NCBI GenBank assembly: GCA_907164885.2
Contig: OU015495.1
Coordinates: forward strand, 104,517,122 to 104,581,121
DNA: 64,000 nucleotides
Source of the DNA: Dolomedes plantarius
Lineage: Eukaryota; Arthropoda; Arachnida; Araneae; Dolomedidae
Direction: 5' to 3'
In this document: positions 1 to 11,278 of the stretch, one piece after another
How the letters are laid out: the number at the start of each line of letters is the position of its first letter
Position numbering within the stretch: the stretch's first letter is position 1
The notes under the pieces: generated by a model
What the model saw: the letters and a program-made list of their open reading frames with translations, nothing else
The model's database searches: none
Told to the model about the DNA's origin: nothing
Translations under genes and position numbers: made by a program

Positions 1-130
1 ACGTGAATAACCCGCGGTAGTTTCGTTAGATTTTGGTTTGGTTTGGAGCGCTACGGTCAATTTTTGCTACACGAGGGCTAAATAGACCAGTTTCGTTAGA
101 AGTGTGGCATACTGATACGGAAAAGGGGTT
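1..130 (+). repeat. Dispersed repeat copy at left edge
   Basis: The first ~35 bases (containing ACCCGCGGTAGTTTCGTTAG) recur at 22987-23020 and, inverted and diverged, at about 19840-19875. The right limit of the repeat here is not clear. The stretch 130-950 shows no coding signal and no other structure I can name. Confidence 0.5.
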
Positions 131-954
131 CAACTGGCGTGGTATCCGAGTGGTTTAAAATAGCAGGCCAGAAGTAACGAAAAACTGAACTTTAATTATA
201 CAAAATATAACAAGTAAGAGGTTGGTTCGAACAACTTACAGCATCACCAGACTGGTGCAAAAGATTTTAACAGCGGCAAAACTCAGTCTTTCGGGGTGCA
301 GAAATCTGCACAGCCGCTCTTGGCCAGATGTTACAGAGGCTCTCCATTGAAAATAACAGTCTCGAATATGTACTTCTGCTTGACAACTTCACCGGTGGCG
401 GCCAGTTCTTAGAAATTGCGGGATTTTCAGAGGGGGAAACGAGGAATTCCGTTTTGGCTGACAGTCTTGGATTTTGATGGCATTTTTATGGGAACATATC
501 GCTTCTATAACGTCAGCATGTTCTGACTGACGACCCTAAATAGACATTTTTACGAGGGAAAGGGCGGTTGGTCCCCCTTTTGACGGTAAAAATGAAACTT
601 GGGAGCTTAGCCCGCAGAAACCAGGAATGTTGAACTTCGGCAGTGAAACCGTATGTGATAGCCTTTTAACCCCCACAGAATTTTAGAATGCAGTTGGAAC
701 GCATGGATTGGTTTTTAATCCTGCAGCTGTAGAAAGGCTCTTCGCAGGTCGTGAGAACCGCACAATACATACGTGACGTCATAGAAGAGATTACATGAAT
801 TTTTTTTAACAATATCATAACACATTTTTTAACATTTAACTAAAAATATTAAAAATATGTAATTACAGAAAATTTAAAGCATATTATTCAATTAAGTAAT
901 TTAATAAGGTATAAATTTACTTCAGACTATCCACGACCTCTCCAAAAGTTTTAG

Positions 955-1009
955 CAACCTCCCTGTGGGTCGTTCAGTAATGCGCAACCCACAGTTTTGC
1001 GCACCACTG
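955..1009 (-). mobile_element. hAT-type terminal remnant (CAGTGGTGCGC end)
   Basis: Read on the minus strand the sequence begins CAGTGGTGCGCAAAA, a typical hAT terminus, and it matches the left terminus at 48240. The bases after it (CCCTAGCT) would be the 8-bp target duplication. The partner end is not in the window. The sequence from 1010 to 1440 has no recognisable feature. Confidence 0.5.
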
Positions 1010-1439
1010 CCCTAGCTAAACATAACTAATTTATTAATGAGATATTTGAGCTTGTTTTGATGAACATATGTACGTATTATATTTGTCTCTATATTAGAAA
1101 GAGCTACTCGAAATTCATGGTCAAGACCCTTTAAACATGATCGTTTCATTTTTAATTAGAACCAGTATCGAAAAACTTTGTTCGTATAAGTATGACGTAG
1201 AAAAAGGGAGCAAAATTGCAATAGCCTTGTCAGAAAATTGTGGATATTCTTTCTTAACTGAAATTTAGAAATATGATGCTCGAGCATACATACATTGTAT
1301 CGTAACAATATGTTTTTGTTTTGTGTATAATTTCGACCCAGGCAAATTACGTATTAGAAAAAAGTTAGAGGAATATTTTACTTAGAAATAATTCTAACTA
1401 ATAGCGGTGGTTAATTTTTTTTATTATTACAATCGATAA

Positions 1440-1511
1440 AACCACCGCGGCACAGTCAAGATCACCTCGCGGCACACTAGTGTTCCACGGCACGGCGGTT
1501 GCAGAGCACTG
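1440..1511 (-). mobile_element. Second hAT-type terminal remnant abutting the next hAT
   Basis: On the minus strand this starts CAGTGCTCTGCAACCGCC and continues with GTGCCGCGG-type repeats, the style of hAT termini. It is followed by CTCTAGAC (1512-1519), a candidate 8-bp target duplication, which overlaps by one base the duplication of the hAT at 1527. The other end is not seen. Confidence 0.5.
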
Positions 1512-1741
1512 CTCTAGACTCTAGATCAGGGGTGGCCAACCCGCGGCACGCGTGCCACAGTGTGGCACGGCGGCGTTTTAACAGTGGCACGAGGAGACTT
1601 ATTGAAAAATTAAGAAATTTGAAAAAATAATTTGTCAAAATCTGTAAAAACCCTACTCATACGCTACTGAAAATAACAGCGCAGGAAAGCGGCACTGCTT
1701 GACACCAGTACAACGATGCCCTAAGACAGCTAATCGATATT

Positions 1742-3002
1742 GTGGAAGAACTTCTTGATTTGCGCCAACTAGTTTTAACTACAGGTGAGGACATTTTTAA
1801 AGAACTTAAAAATGTTATTGAAGTTAACAAAGTAGAGTGGACAAAATTCGATAGTGTTTGCACAGATGGAGCGCCTTGCATGGTTGGCATGATAAAAGGT
1901 TTTGTTACATTGCTTGGAAATTATTTGGGAAGAAAAGTTTTTAAGTATCATTGTATTATCCATCAAGAAGTTCTTTGTGCCAAGGACTTAAACCATTCTT
2001 CTGTTGTTGACCCTGCAGCTCGCTGTATCAACAAAATACGAGCTCGAGCTCTGAATCGACGACGATTTCGTGAGCTTTTCCCGGAAGAAACGGAAGATAT
2101 GGCGAGGAAGAGGATGGCGAGTTACTCCTTCATTGTAGTGTACGCTGGCTTTCCAAAGGAAATGCACTCGTGAGATTTTGGAATTTGAGGGAGAGTGTTT
2201 TAAAATATCTGGAAGAAAACAATGAACTGTCCAGTGAGTGCTTGCTACTCAAGAATGAAGATTGGCTATGGGATTTAGCTTTTATCACCGATATTATGGG
2301 ACATTTAAATAATTTAAATTTAAGATTGCAGGGAAAAGATTGCATTTTTCCTACCCTAGTTGGTCATATATTTTCTTTTGTGAACAAACTTTTGCTTTTT
2401 TTGTCTCAATTTTGGAGAAAAAATATTAACACATTTCCCATTAATGCAGGAACTAGCTACCAAAGTCTATGAAGTACCAATTATAACCTCTAGTACCAAT
2501 AATGCTCTGAACTATGATAGATTAAAAAATTTTATATCTATTTTGCAGGATTCATTCAGTGCTAGGTTCGATGATTTTCAAGATGATAAAAAAAAATGCT
2601 GATCTTTTCACAAATCCTTTTTCAATTTCTCTGCAAGACGTTAATTGTTACCCACCTGAAATCCAAATCGAAATTATTGACCTACAGCACCATACTACAC
2701 TGAAAAGCAAATATAAGGAACTTATTTCAACTGCAAGTGATCCAAATTATACTGAATTTTAGAAATTTGTATCAACAAGCAATTTTCCAAATTTACACGA
2801 TTTGGCTGTCAGGTATTGTTGTAGGTTTGGATCAACATATGTTTGTGAACAAATGTTTTCTATTATGAACATAATAAAATCAAAATATCGATCAAGATTA
2901 ACTGATATGCACCTAAAACACCTAATTTTGTTAGCATCTTCAAGAACTAATCCTAATATAGATGACTTGGTAAAAAAACTACAAATTCAAAAGCCACATT
3001 AA
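1742..3002 (+). pseudogene. hAT transposase pseudogene (GTF2IRD2/ZBED5-like)
   Basis: A hAT-superfamily transposase would cut and paste the surrounding element. Visible pieces in order: a VCTDGAPCMVG block with a following YHCIIHQEVLCAK block (1742-2130), a VRWLSKGNALVRFWNLR block read after a frame change near 2130-2170, a central helical region to 2472, and the C-terminal hATC dimerisation region (CEQMFSIMNIIKSKYRSRLT) at 2802-3002. The fragments lie in three reading frames and a TAG interrupts the frame at 2760, so the gene is dead. The BED finger and the N-terminal half are missing. The similarity to GTF2IRD2- or ZBED5-like hAT copies is from memory of the family. Confidence 0.85.
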
Positions 3003-3024
3003 TTAAGTACTGACTGTTTAATAA

Positions 3025-3996
3025 TCTATATATATAAAACGCGTAGGTATGCGGCACAAAAATCGGCGATATTTCTACACTCCGAATGGCAACGACTGCA
3101 ACTACCAGATGTAAACATTAGGGTCCAACCGCGTGTGTGTAGTAGTTCGGCGATAGCATGTAATTTGGTACAATTTAATTGCTGTATTTTACACATGAAT
3201 AATTTTAATTTATTCACGAGATAATTTATTCATTTGTTCCATCGGTTTTTCTAAATGTATGTAAGAGGACAAACTTTTGACAAAATATGTTTAGACCTAT
3301 CAAATCCAGTGTTTAGTCATGGACAGTTGTATGTAGGTTATCTAGAGTCCGTTCTTTTGATTCTGTCACTGTAGTATCTCCTATTTCGGAAATACTCAAC
3401 TGTGTATAGTAAGTAATAGTAAGTAAGAGTTAATTATCTACACTTTTTTTAGTAGTACTTGCTGAATTTTTACTTCATTTTATAAGTGAGGAAATTTTCC
3501 CAACAATTTTTTATTTGGTATGATTAAGTGTAGATATCTGAATTGTGAACAATAGTACATATAAAGAGTGATGCAATCCATACTATATTTTAGTACTTGC
3601 CGAGCTTTTACTCCCTTTTTAGTGAAAAAATTTGTGTCTAACAATTTCTTATTTGATGTAATGATAAAGTGTAGATATCTTAATTTTGAAAAATATTACA
3701 TACAAAGAGGAATGTAGTTTTTAAAATCATTGGTGTTGGGTTTCTCCGTCTTATCTTTGACTCTGTTCTGAAGTAATGGAAATTCATATTTTTTTTAATC
3801 ACGATGTTTTAGAATCAGCCTTAGAGAATTTTGCAATGATTATAAATTTTTTGGCTGAGATCGCACTACCACTTAACAACGTATATTTATGATGACAGGT
3901 AATAGTAACATTCTTTACATACGTTTCTTACAGTTGAGTTGTTTTGCAAAAAAAATTTTAAACTAAAAGCGACCATGCTGGTCGCGCAGCGGCTAG
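3025..3996 (+). mobile_element. Non-autonomous Helitron nested in the hAT
   Basis: It starts TCTATATATATAAAACGCG after an A and ends ...GCAGCGGCTAG before a T, the TC...CTRR ends and A^T insertion site of Helitrons. Eight bases before the CTAG end lies a perfect hairpin, GCGACC-ATGCT-GGTCGC (3968-3984), the usual 3' terminator hairpin. There is no target duplication and no inverted repeat, as expected. No Rep/helicase coding is present. It lies just after the stop of the hAT pseudogene, so it inserted into the hAT 3' region. Confidence 0.85.
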
Positions 3997-4095
3997 TTAT
4001 TTAGAATTAAATGTTTAAGTTATTCATTTTATTTTTTACATAACCTAACTGACTGAACCTTTAAAAATGTTTATTAACAATAAAACGTAAGGTCT

Positions 4096-4327
4096 TTGTT
4101 GTTTTTTTCAATGCGGAGGCACTTGTCGCGAAGACATTCACCTATAAGTCACCGCAGTTTTGCTGGCCATTTTATTATGGGGGCGCCATATAGGCAGACC
4201 AGCATTCCCCCCTATGCAGGGACGACACAAACGGAGGCGTTTTAGTGGCGCTTCGCCAGGATTCGATCTGAGCACCCTCAGCACCGAAAACCAGCGCGCT
4301 GTACCACAAGGCCGCCACGGCCCCGTA
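4096..4327 (-). mobile_element. tRNA-derived SINE inside the hAT (minus strand)
   Basis: Read on the minus strand, a tRNA-like head contains a B-box-like AGATCGAATCC, then a body with a C/G-rich segment, a conserved 3' domain ending in CCTCCGCATT and a short A/CAA tail. The 3' domain is shared with the SINE at 41789-41950. The head resembles that of the SINE at 17475-17573 although the body differs. Confidence 0.75.
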
Positions 4328-4550
4328 ACCTAAGTTTGTACTTTTCTTTTATTTATTATATTATTTTTTAAATCTCCACTACTCAGATGATAAAAAAAAT
4401 GTGCTATTTGTGTAAAAATACCATAACCAGCCTATAAATAACATTTTTTCACCTTTTTATATTTTTTGTATGTTGGAAAAGTTGGAAGTGGCACGCATAA
4501 TATTTTTTTTCAGATAGTGGCACTCTTCCCAAAAAGGTTGGTCACCTCTG

Positions 4551-4760
4551 CTCTAGATGTTTGCGACATCTTTTTCGATCTCCTTCTTTCAGTGGAAAAA
4601 GCGTATCTAACGAACTATTCCATCCTCTGGTTTGGCATTCTAAAACGTCAAAATTGTACCAACTGGAACACTTTTGAACACCAAATTAAAGTTGGAATAA
4701 TCTGTTACAGATGCTTTTAGAGCTGAGAATATCTGACGTTCAGAGAGTTAAAATACAGGC
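4551..4760 (+). repeat. Dispersed repeat flanking two hAT insertions
   Basis: This sequence aligns with 40503-40725: shared blocks include CCTTCTTTCAG-like, AACGTCAAAATTGTACCA and ACACTTTTGAACACCAAA. Both copies start immediately to the right of a hAT right terminus. No coding potential is evident. From 4760 to 5870 I see only unique-looking AT-rich DNA with a C homopolymer near 5530. Confidence 0.7.
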
Positions 4761-5876
4761 GACAGGCTGTTAAAGCGTGTTGCATCAGTTGCTCGTAAAT
4801 CTTCAATCCTAGTGTTAAGCAATGGGGAATTTTCTTTTCGGTATTATTTTAACCACAGATTAACATCTTTTTCTTTTTCTTCTTCTTTTTTTTTTAAATC
4901 GTTAGGAAAATATTGAGGAGAAAATTCCCATAGCTTAACATGGGGACTGAAGATCTGCAAAGTCAACAGGTGCACCGCCTTAATTTGAAACTGCAAGAAA
5001 TGCTTTTGATTTATGCGTTTCCTTTGCATTCTATCAAATAAATGAATACTTTTAGAAGATGGGTCTTCCCGCATTTTTAAACTATTATTCGTAAGATATG
5101 GTGAGGAATGTTATTTGCACGAAACATAATATTGTTTATGTGATATTTTATACAAAAAAAGAACATACAAAAAAAAACATAAAATAGAGCTAGAGGAACT
5201 TTCAGGAAAAGCATGACAAATAAATATTCTATTATTCATACAGCTGCTACGGACTAATTACAATAAAAATATGGAAGCGTAATAAAACGTAATAAACGTA
5301 AAAAACGTAGAAATATGGAAGCGTAATAAATCTATTATCTCCAATTACATAAGATATTACATTAGCATCCTCCATTTGCTTGTTACAATTGGAGGGCCAT
5401 AAAAAGAAACAGCTCACATCTGTGTTCACAGACGTATTACGTATGGGAAAATAAGACGGTCATTAAAAGAAATATTTATGATATTAATAAAAGTATGAAA
5501 CACACTACGCTTTTTATAAGGCGTCATTCCCCCCCCCCCCCCTAGATTTAGTTTCAACAGTCTTGCAATTGTAACAAAATTCAAAATAGATTTTTTAAAA
5601 AAATGTGTCAAAACCATCAGGGTTTCAGAATTAAAAGTAACCCTAAAAATTCCCTAAAACTTGTAGAGATTTTTTTCTAATCGAATTTCGATAGCTAATT
5701 GCAGCCTTCTCCGTCAGGAGATGATGTCATATCGTAGTGCAGGAATCTTGTTGCCAACTCTCAGATGCAGGACAATTCTCAGATCTTAGGCCGTCTGCAC
5801 ACGGAGCAACTCAAAAGAAACTGATAACTGACTCAAATCACAAACCAGGCCGTGATGAGTCGCAACCTATGTAATT

Positions 5877-5959
5877 GAATGGAGCCACGCACACGGCGCG
5901 TGGTTACAAACCCGTCCGACGGGTTTGTAACCAGTTGCGCCGTGTGCGTGGCTCCATTC
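5877..5959. repeat. Near-perfect palindrome (~40-bp arms)
   Basis: The left arm starts GAATGGAGCCACGCACACGG and the right arm ends with its reverse complement; the arms meet at GACGGG/CCCGTC with almost no loop and differ by a 2-bp indel near the middle. The flanking text 5788-5815 also carries a CCGTCTGCACACGG-like string, so this may be the core of a larger foldback element. Confidence 0.9.
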
Positions 5960-6159
5960 TCTCCCAGATGACTGTTCTGTGGGATCGAAAGTGACTTCCT
6001 GTCTTGACCTGAAAAGGGGGCACCAATGTATATAAGGTGCAGGAATTTCATAGAAATCAAAGTATAAGAAACAAAAATATATATAAATAAAAGAAAGACT
6101 TTGTCGGTCGGCGGAATAATTCCGGGTGGACCGATTCCGGTATGGCATCCGTTATGAAA

Positions 6160-6510
6160 TTCGACCATGTTTGAAAATGTCGAAATCGATGTATTTTTTT
6201 TCCATGAAAGTACATAAATGTTACATATTTGGAAAGATCTTTAAAAACTGATAATTTTTTTCTGCGTACACTTATTCTGTTGCTTTAATAGTTTAAGAGA
6301 TATTTCAATTCTAAATGCATACTCCACCGATCACAATTGGCCGTACAAAACGTAATCCGCCATGTTTTAAAAGTTAAAATCGTTGTATTTTTTTTCATGA
6401 AAGTACAAAAATTTTACATAGTTAGAAAGAGCTTTAAAAGCTGATAATTTTTTCTCTCACTTAAACTGTTACTTCAATGGAGTTAGTTGGATTCTAGTGA
6501 GGCGTCTCCT
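6160..6510. repeat. Degenerate tandem duplication, ~190-bp period
   Basis: Two adjacent copies share an ordered set of blocks: CCATGTTT, TCG(A/T)TGTATTTTTTTTCATG, AAAGTACA, TTTTACAT, GAAAGA.CTTTAAAA and CTGATAATTTTTT. The first starts near 6162 and the second near 6355. No ORF spans it. It may form part of the Helitron-like element ending at 6796. Confidence 0.6.
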
Positions 6511-6774
6511 GTGAGATCATCCATCTTTGACGATGTAAACAAATCGTGATTCTTTCACAGCGTGATTCTCACTAAAAATGAATCACTGAAAAGAAATGTT
6601 TCATCGTGTGTCTAATTTTTAATTATTTTTCTATCTTTCATACTTTTAATTCAAATTTTTTAATCATAAATAGATCATTTGAAGATGTACTAATTTTTGG
6701 GAGATATTTTGGCAATTAAAAGTGAAAAAAAATTAAATTCAAGTGAACTGTGATTCGAGTGTCAAGTGATTCGA

Positions 6775-6796
6775 TAGCTGGGCGAAGCCCGGCTAG
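6775..6796 (+). mobile_element. Helitron-like 3' terminus of another family
   Basis: A hairpin CTGGGC-GAA-GCCCGG (6-bp stem with one G-T pair) is followed directly by CTAG and then a T, matching Helitron 3' ends. The 5' end was not identified. From 6797 to about 7500 nothing recognisable is seen apart from a GC-richer patch at 6810-6950. Confidence 0.55.
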
Positions 6797-7499
6797 TCAA
6801 AAATAAACCAAGACATAACGAGGCAATCGGCCGGTCTCTTCTTCGGGAGGCCAAACCGAGTCGATCACCTCAAGGGGGAACCCGAATAAGATGTAGGTCT
6901 AGCCAAAAAACATCCCGAGGCCCCGAGACCCCCATATCGAAAGCAGAAAGTCAAAAGCATTAGAAATTGCACCACATCAATACACAAAAGAACAACACAG
7001 AACGGAAATTTACGAGCAAACTCACCCTACTCCGATTATTTGAGAAGTGACAGTAGAAAGGAAGAACCAGCTACCTATCCTTAAAACTTGCAGCACCGCA
7101 GTTTAACTACAGCACCACCTACCTAATTGATATGCATAGAAATAAGTATCGAAAGACAAAAAAAGGAAGAAATAAAAACCCGACTTTTAACTGGCTGTAC
7201 AAAATACCCGAGTCTAAATACGATTTTAAAAAAAATAATTTTAGGTCACCAAAGTAGTACCCGGCAGGAATTTACATCGCGATCAATGGAATAAAGAAGC
7301 TTACCATACCTTGTGGATACAATTCATCGTTGATTGTGTAGTTTGTCAACAATTATTTTAACTAATAAGGCATTGTCTAGTTATTTTGTTGTCTTATATT
7401 GCCTGTAGTTATGCATAGAAAATAAGAAGTGTGATGATTAGGTAACGTACTATTGATTAAAAAATATTTCTATTATGTAAATAATGATCGTCGGTGTTA

Positions 7500-7578
7500 C
7501 AAAAACCATTGGTTATGCCCGCCATGCTCTCTGGAAACTTCGATGGGCTTTCGACCACGGGAAGATTGAGAACCACTG
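7500..7578 (-). mobile_element. hAT (Charlie-like) terminal remnant
   Basis: On the minus strand the sequence starts CAGTGGTTCTCAATC, the classic Charlie-type hAT terminus, flanked by AGCTATGA as the possible 8-bp duplication. The other end was not found. The adjoining 7579-7630 is similar to 48192-48238, a dispersed repeat that carries another hAT terminus at 48240. Confidence 0.55.
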
Positions 7579-7890
7579 AGCTATGATACCACTGAATTCA
7601 TAATTCCATTGATTCATATAATCTAGCAAAATACCGTCATACGGTAACGGTAACGCTTTTCTGGGTTTGATGAGATCACCAAGCTAGTCTTCACTCTCTT
7701 CAACTTCTTGAGATTGATTAGTAGCAGCATTTATCATATCAGTGTCATATGTTCAAACCCCGGTTCACGTAAATTATTTTCTAACCACCCTAGAAGGTGT
7801 TCGTAAACTGGATCGTCGTGATCCGAAGTATAAATGTCTCGTAGAGTTATTCATAAGTGGACAAATGGCTCTTATTTACATCTTGTTTAA

Positions 7891-8550
7891 TCTATATATT
7901 AAAACAGTTCCGTAACTGACTCACTGACTCACTGACATACAACGCACAGACCAAACCGCTGGACCTAACTGGCTGAAATTTTGCATGGCGATTCTTCTTA
8001 TGGTGTAGGGGTGCAGTAAGAAAGATTTTTGAAAAATTCTTCTTAGATTTTTTAAAATTAAATTTTAAGCTGTTTTTGTAACTTTTTTTAAGTTTGCATT
8101 TAAAATAATAATTTGAGGGTTATAAAATTTATATCACGAGAAAGATCATAAAAATTCCTTTAAAATGAAATCTTTTTAGAATCTTTACCTCAATTTTCTG
8201 ATTTTTGATGAATTTTAAGATTAATTTTTAGAATTTAATTTATTAAATGCTGATCACGTGATTTCTTTTTCTGGTACTTAATAAATTTATCGTCACGTGC
8301 ATAACAACTAAATAGACAAAAAAAAATTTTTTTTCTTTCTGATGCAGCAGACGATTGGATATTATCGAAAAAAATCCCTTACGATTTTCTTATAAGTATA
8401 TATATATTTTTTTTTTTGCATCAATTGTATACATTGATCGTCGTATTTATTATAAATATATATATTTAATTTTTTTGGCATTATTTGCATACATTGACCG
8501 TTGTATTTAATTTGAATGTACTCCGTAGCGAAGTGCGGGTTTTCAGCTAG
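7891..8550 (+). mobile_element. Non-autonomous Helitron, CAGTTCCGTAAC family
   Basis: It starts TCTATATATTAAAACAGTTC after A, carries a run of ACTGACTC tandem repeats, a conserved AT-rich middle, and ends GCGAAGTGCGGGTTTTCAGCTAG before T. A hairpin TCCGTA-GCGAAG-TGCGGG precedes the end. Full copies of the same family lie at 34122-34820 (same strand) and 13784-14685 (opposite strand). It encodes no protein. It is the small derivative of the family whose helicase remnant sits at 24800-25200. Confidence 0.88.
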
Positions 8551-9480
8551 TATACAATATTTACATCGATCACTATATACATTCCTTTCGTTCCGTAGAA
8601 CCATCATACATCAACTAGGGAGAGCGGAGTTGATAAATACAGTTCAAATAGAGCCCCTCTCTATTCTGTTCTCTCGCTCGCGTCGTTTATGACATATGAC
8701 ATAGTCCAAGTTCAGTCTATTCTTTTCCGTCTCTCGCGGTCTCTCTTATTTATCCTTTTTTCCACCCCGTAACTTTCTGGAACATTCCCATTCATTCCAC
8801 ACCTTGAATAACCCCTTCCGGTTTTTCTTGCACGTGGACCACCCACCGTGGTTCGCTGCGCTGTCGGTTCTTCTTTGTTGAATGTCGCCCCTTTCAGCGC
8901 TAACGGTCCTGCGCTAATCATACTAAATGATGTGTCCACTTCACTTAGAATTGGTCATTTTAATAAGGCGGCCACACACATCTGCACTGCACAGTATTCA
9001 GGGGAGAAACGAGTGGTTTATGGGGAGGTCTCTGCAGAGCCACTCTGCATCGATCCTCCCAATAGTCGGTTTTTCCACAGATCATCAAAGAGCCACGAGG
9101 GACCTTGAGGGGGAGGAGCGTGACTAATCGACCCACAAATGTGTCAACAGGTGTCGGGGGGCTGTGTACTGCAGAATTGTCTGGATGTGTGTGACTGCAG
9201 CATCAAAGGTGCATTCAAACCTCACCACCTGTTTGGGCTCTTTTCCGTTTATTGATGATCCTGTCGATCAAACTTAATTCAGTCCCAATTAAGAATGTCC
9301 GAAGCGAGTCTGACAGTATTCATCTAGAGAAATAAAATTTTTCTCGATAAATAGAACACTGCTATTATTTTTTAAAATCTTGTTTTTTTATATATGTATA
9401 TCTGAAGAAATTTGAATTAAATTTTTTATAAACTATGTAGGTATTGTTTTAGATAAAGATTTCAATTTTTTTTTCTGCAC
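8551..9480. other. Unassigned, relatively GC-rich stretch
   Basis: Several overlapping short ORFs occur but none shows a domain I recognise. The base composition is higher in GC than its surroundings, which suggests part of an LTR or another transposon. No boundary repeats were found. Confidence 0.3.
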
Positions 9481-9521
9481 GGGTAATCCGCTAATCGAAT
9501 AATCCTCGCTAATCGAATATA

Positions 9522-9636
9522 CCGGGTGCGTCATAAATTCGTGCAAATTTCAAAAATTCATAATAAAAGAAATAATGCTCGGAAAATTTTTCTGTTTGCG
9601 CCAATATGATCAGAGGGATTTTGGATTTTTTCCATG

Positions 9637-9670
<34 letters not shown>

Positions 9671-11197
9671 AAAAGTAACCGAAAGAGGGAGCTCACTCGT
9701 CATACTGAGACGTTTTATGCAAATCAAGCAAACACAAACATAAAATCAAACATATCACAATAATATGAGATTGTGCATTTATTTTCAAGTAATAGATGTT
9801 CAACATTACCACCAGCACAAGGTAATAGGCAAGTGAGGCGCGTCACTACGCCCATTACAGCAGAGTGTAGCATGTCGCCATCGATGGCAGCGACTGTCTG
9901 TCGAATGGCAGTTTTCAGTTCCACCAAAGTGGTTGGGGAACCCCGGTACACACGAGACTTTAAGTATCCCCACAACCAAAAATCCGCCGGGTTCAAGTCT
10001 GGTGATCGTGAGGGCCACTAAACCTTACAACCTCGACTTATCACTTGGTCTTCAGTGAAAGATTCCAACAGGAACGTCTTGACATCACGTAAAATGTGGA
10101 GCGGCGCACCATCTATCATGAAGGCGACAACAGGTAACGCATGTCTTTCCTGCAATGCCAACGCCTCCTTCAAGAGAACGCCTCCTTCCTCTCTCTTTAG
10201 GGGGTGTTGGCAATGCAGACTTAACGTGGTCACGCAAAAGCGTAAGATACCGTGCTGCAGTGACTGTACAGGTTTTTCACCCGAATATAGGACAAGGCTC
10301 TTCAAAAAAGAAAGGGCCCAGAATAAAAGACGCGGTGAAACCGCAGCAATCAGTCACACGAGGAGAATGTAGTGGCCGGTTCAGATACTCACGAGGGTTT
10401 GAAGTCACCCAGATGCTACTGTTTTGCGTATTAACATCACCATGCAGTGAAAAGTGGGCTTCATCCGTCCACATGACATTCAGCAACCATTGTGGGTTAC
10501 TTTCCATTTGTGCCAGAGCCCATGTAGCAAAGATTTGTCTTGCATCTGTATCTGCCGGTAATAACTGGTGAAGTGCCTGGATTTTGTACGGATACAGATT
10601 CAACATTCCGTGCAGAATACGTCGAATTGACGGTTCCGGAATCCCCGTTCTTCTCCCAGCTTCACGAGCACTGCTACTTCCCGTTGATGTCTCGGCTGCC
10701 AAATTTGTCCATGGGACTTTGTACAACATGGACGCGGTCCGCGCTCAAGGATGGTCTGCCAATTCGTGGGCGATCCTCCAAACTCCCCGCTTCCTCAAAA
10801 CGTCGTACTAAATTCAGTATCCCATTCAATGCAATAGGCCTTTTTCGCGCCTTCAGTCCTTTCTCCGTGCGAAACTTTCGCAATGCAACAGTTGGAAATT
10901 CATCATTCTTGTAGAAAAGTTTAACAACCAACGCTCGATCTGGTAAAGAAAGCATGCTGCCGGCTTTGAATGACGGATCCATTTCCAACCAGGTGTTTTA
11001 TTGATAGCCTGATTTGCATAAAACGTCTCAGTAGGACGTGTGAGGGCCCTCTTTCGGTTTTTTTTTTTTTTTTTTTTTTTTTACATGGAAAAAAATCCAA
11101 AATCCCTCTGATCATATTGGCGCAAACAGAAAAATTTTCCGAGCATTATTTCTTTTATTATGAATTTTTGAAGTTTGCACGAATTTATGACCCACCC

Positions 11198-11199
<2 letters not shown>
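9522..11199 (-). mobile_element. Mariner-like element with ~200-bp terminal inverted repeats
   Basis: The ends are CCGGGTGCGTCATAAATTCG (left) and, inverted, CCGGGTGGGTCATAAATTCG (right), each flanked by TA. The inverted repeats continue for about 200 bp, through a poly(A/T) tract (9639-9667 and 11058-11083) and on to GAGACGTTTTATGCAAATCA. The transposase pseudogene is on the minus strand. Such long TIRs are unusual for mariner elements, which commonly have ~28 bp. The right end runs straight into a (TA)n array. Confidence 0.9.
9724..10988 (-). pseudogene. Mariner-like (DUF4817-type) transposase pseudogene
   Basis: A Tc1/mariner-superfamily transposase. In order on the minus strand: an N-terminal DUF4817-like region (LFYKNDEFPTVALRKFRTEK), a second HTH region, VMWTDEAHFSLHGDVN with the first catalytic Asp, FILGPFFFEE, MIDGAPLHI with the second Asp, and SPDLNPADFWLWGYLK with the third Asp. 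About 42 residues lie between the second and third Asp, longer than the 34 of classical mariner. The pieces lie in three frames (changes near 10,700 and 10,300) and a TAG at 10018-10020 breaks the last part, so it is inactive. Confidence 0.88.

Positions 11200-11275
<76 letters not shown>
11200..11275. repeat. (TA)n microsatellite
   Basis: About 37 uninterrupted TA units begin at the TA target duplication of the mariner-like element ending at 11199. The following 11276-11687 is AT-rich with no recognisable feature. Confidence 0.98.

Positions 11276-11278
<3 letters not shown>

Larger units (their letters stand above)
1527..4550 (+). mobile_element. hAT transposon with perfect 8-bp TSD, carrying nested insertions
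   Basis: The element begins CAGGGGTGGCCAACC and ends GGTTGGTCACCTCTG, imperfect terminal inverted repeats of the hAT type. It is flanked on both sides by an identical 8-bp duplication, CTCTAGAT (1519-1526 and 4551-4558), as hAT transposition generates. It carries a broken transposase on the same strand (1742-3002), a Helitron (3025-3996) and a SINE (4096-4327). Without the two insertions it would be about 1.8 kb, shorter than an autonomous hAT, consistent with internal deletion of the transposase N-terminal part. Confidence 0.9.

Noticed and set aside
135..175. GTGGTATCCGAGTGGTTTAA as a tRNA-Leu/Ser-like A box
   Set aside because: No anticodon stem or B box follows at a proper distance, so no tRNA or SINE can be supported.
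8600..9200. Possible LTR or coding region in the GC-richer patch
   Set aside because: I found no paired ends, duplication or domain; left as unassigned.
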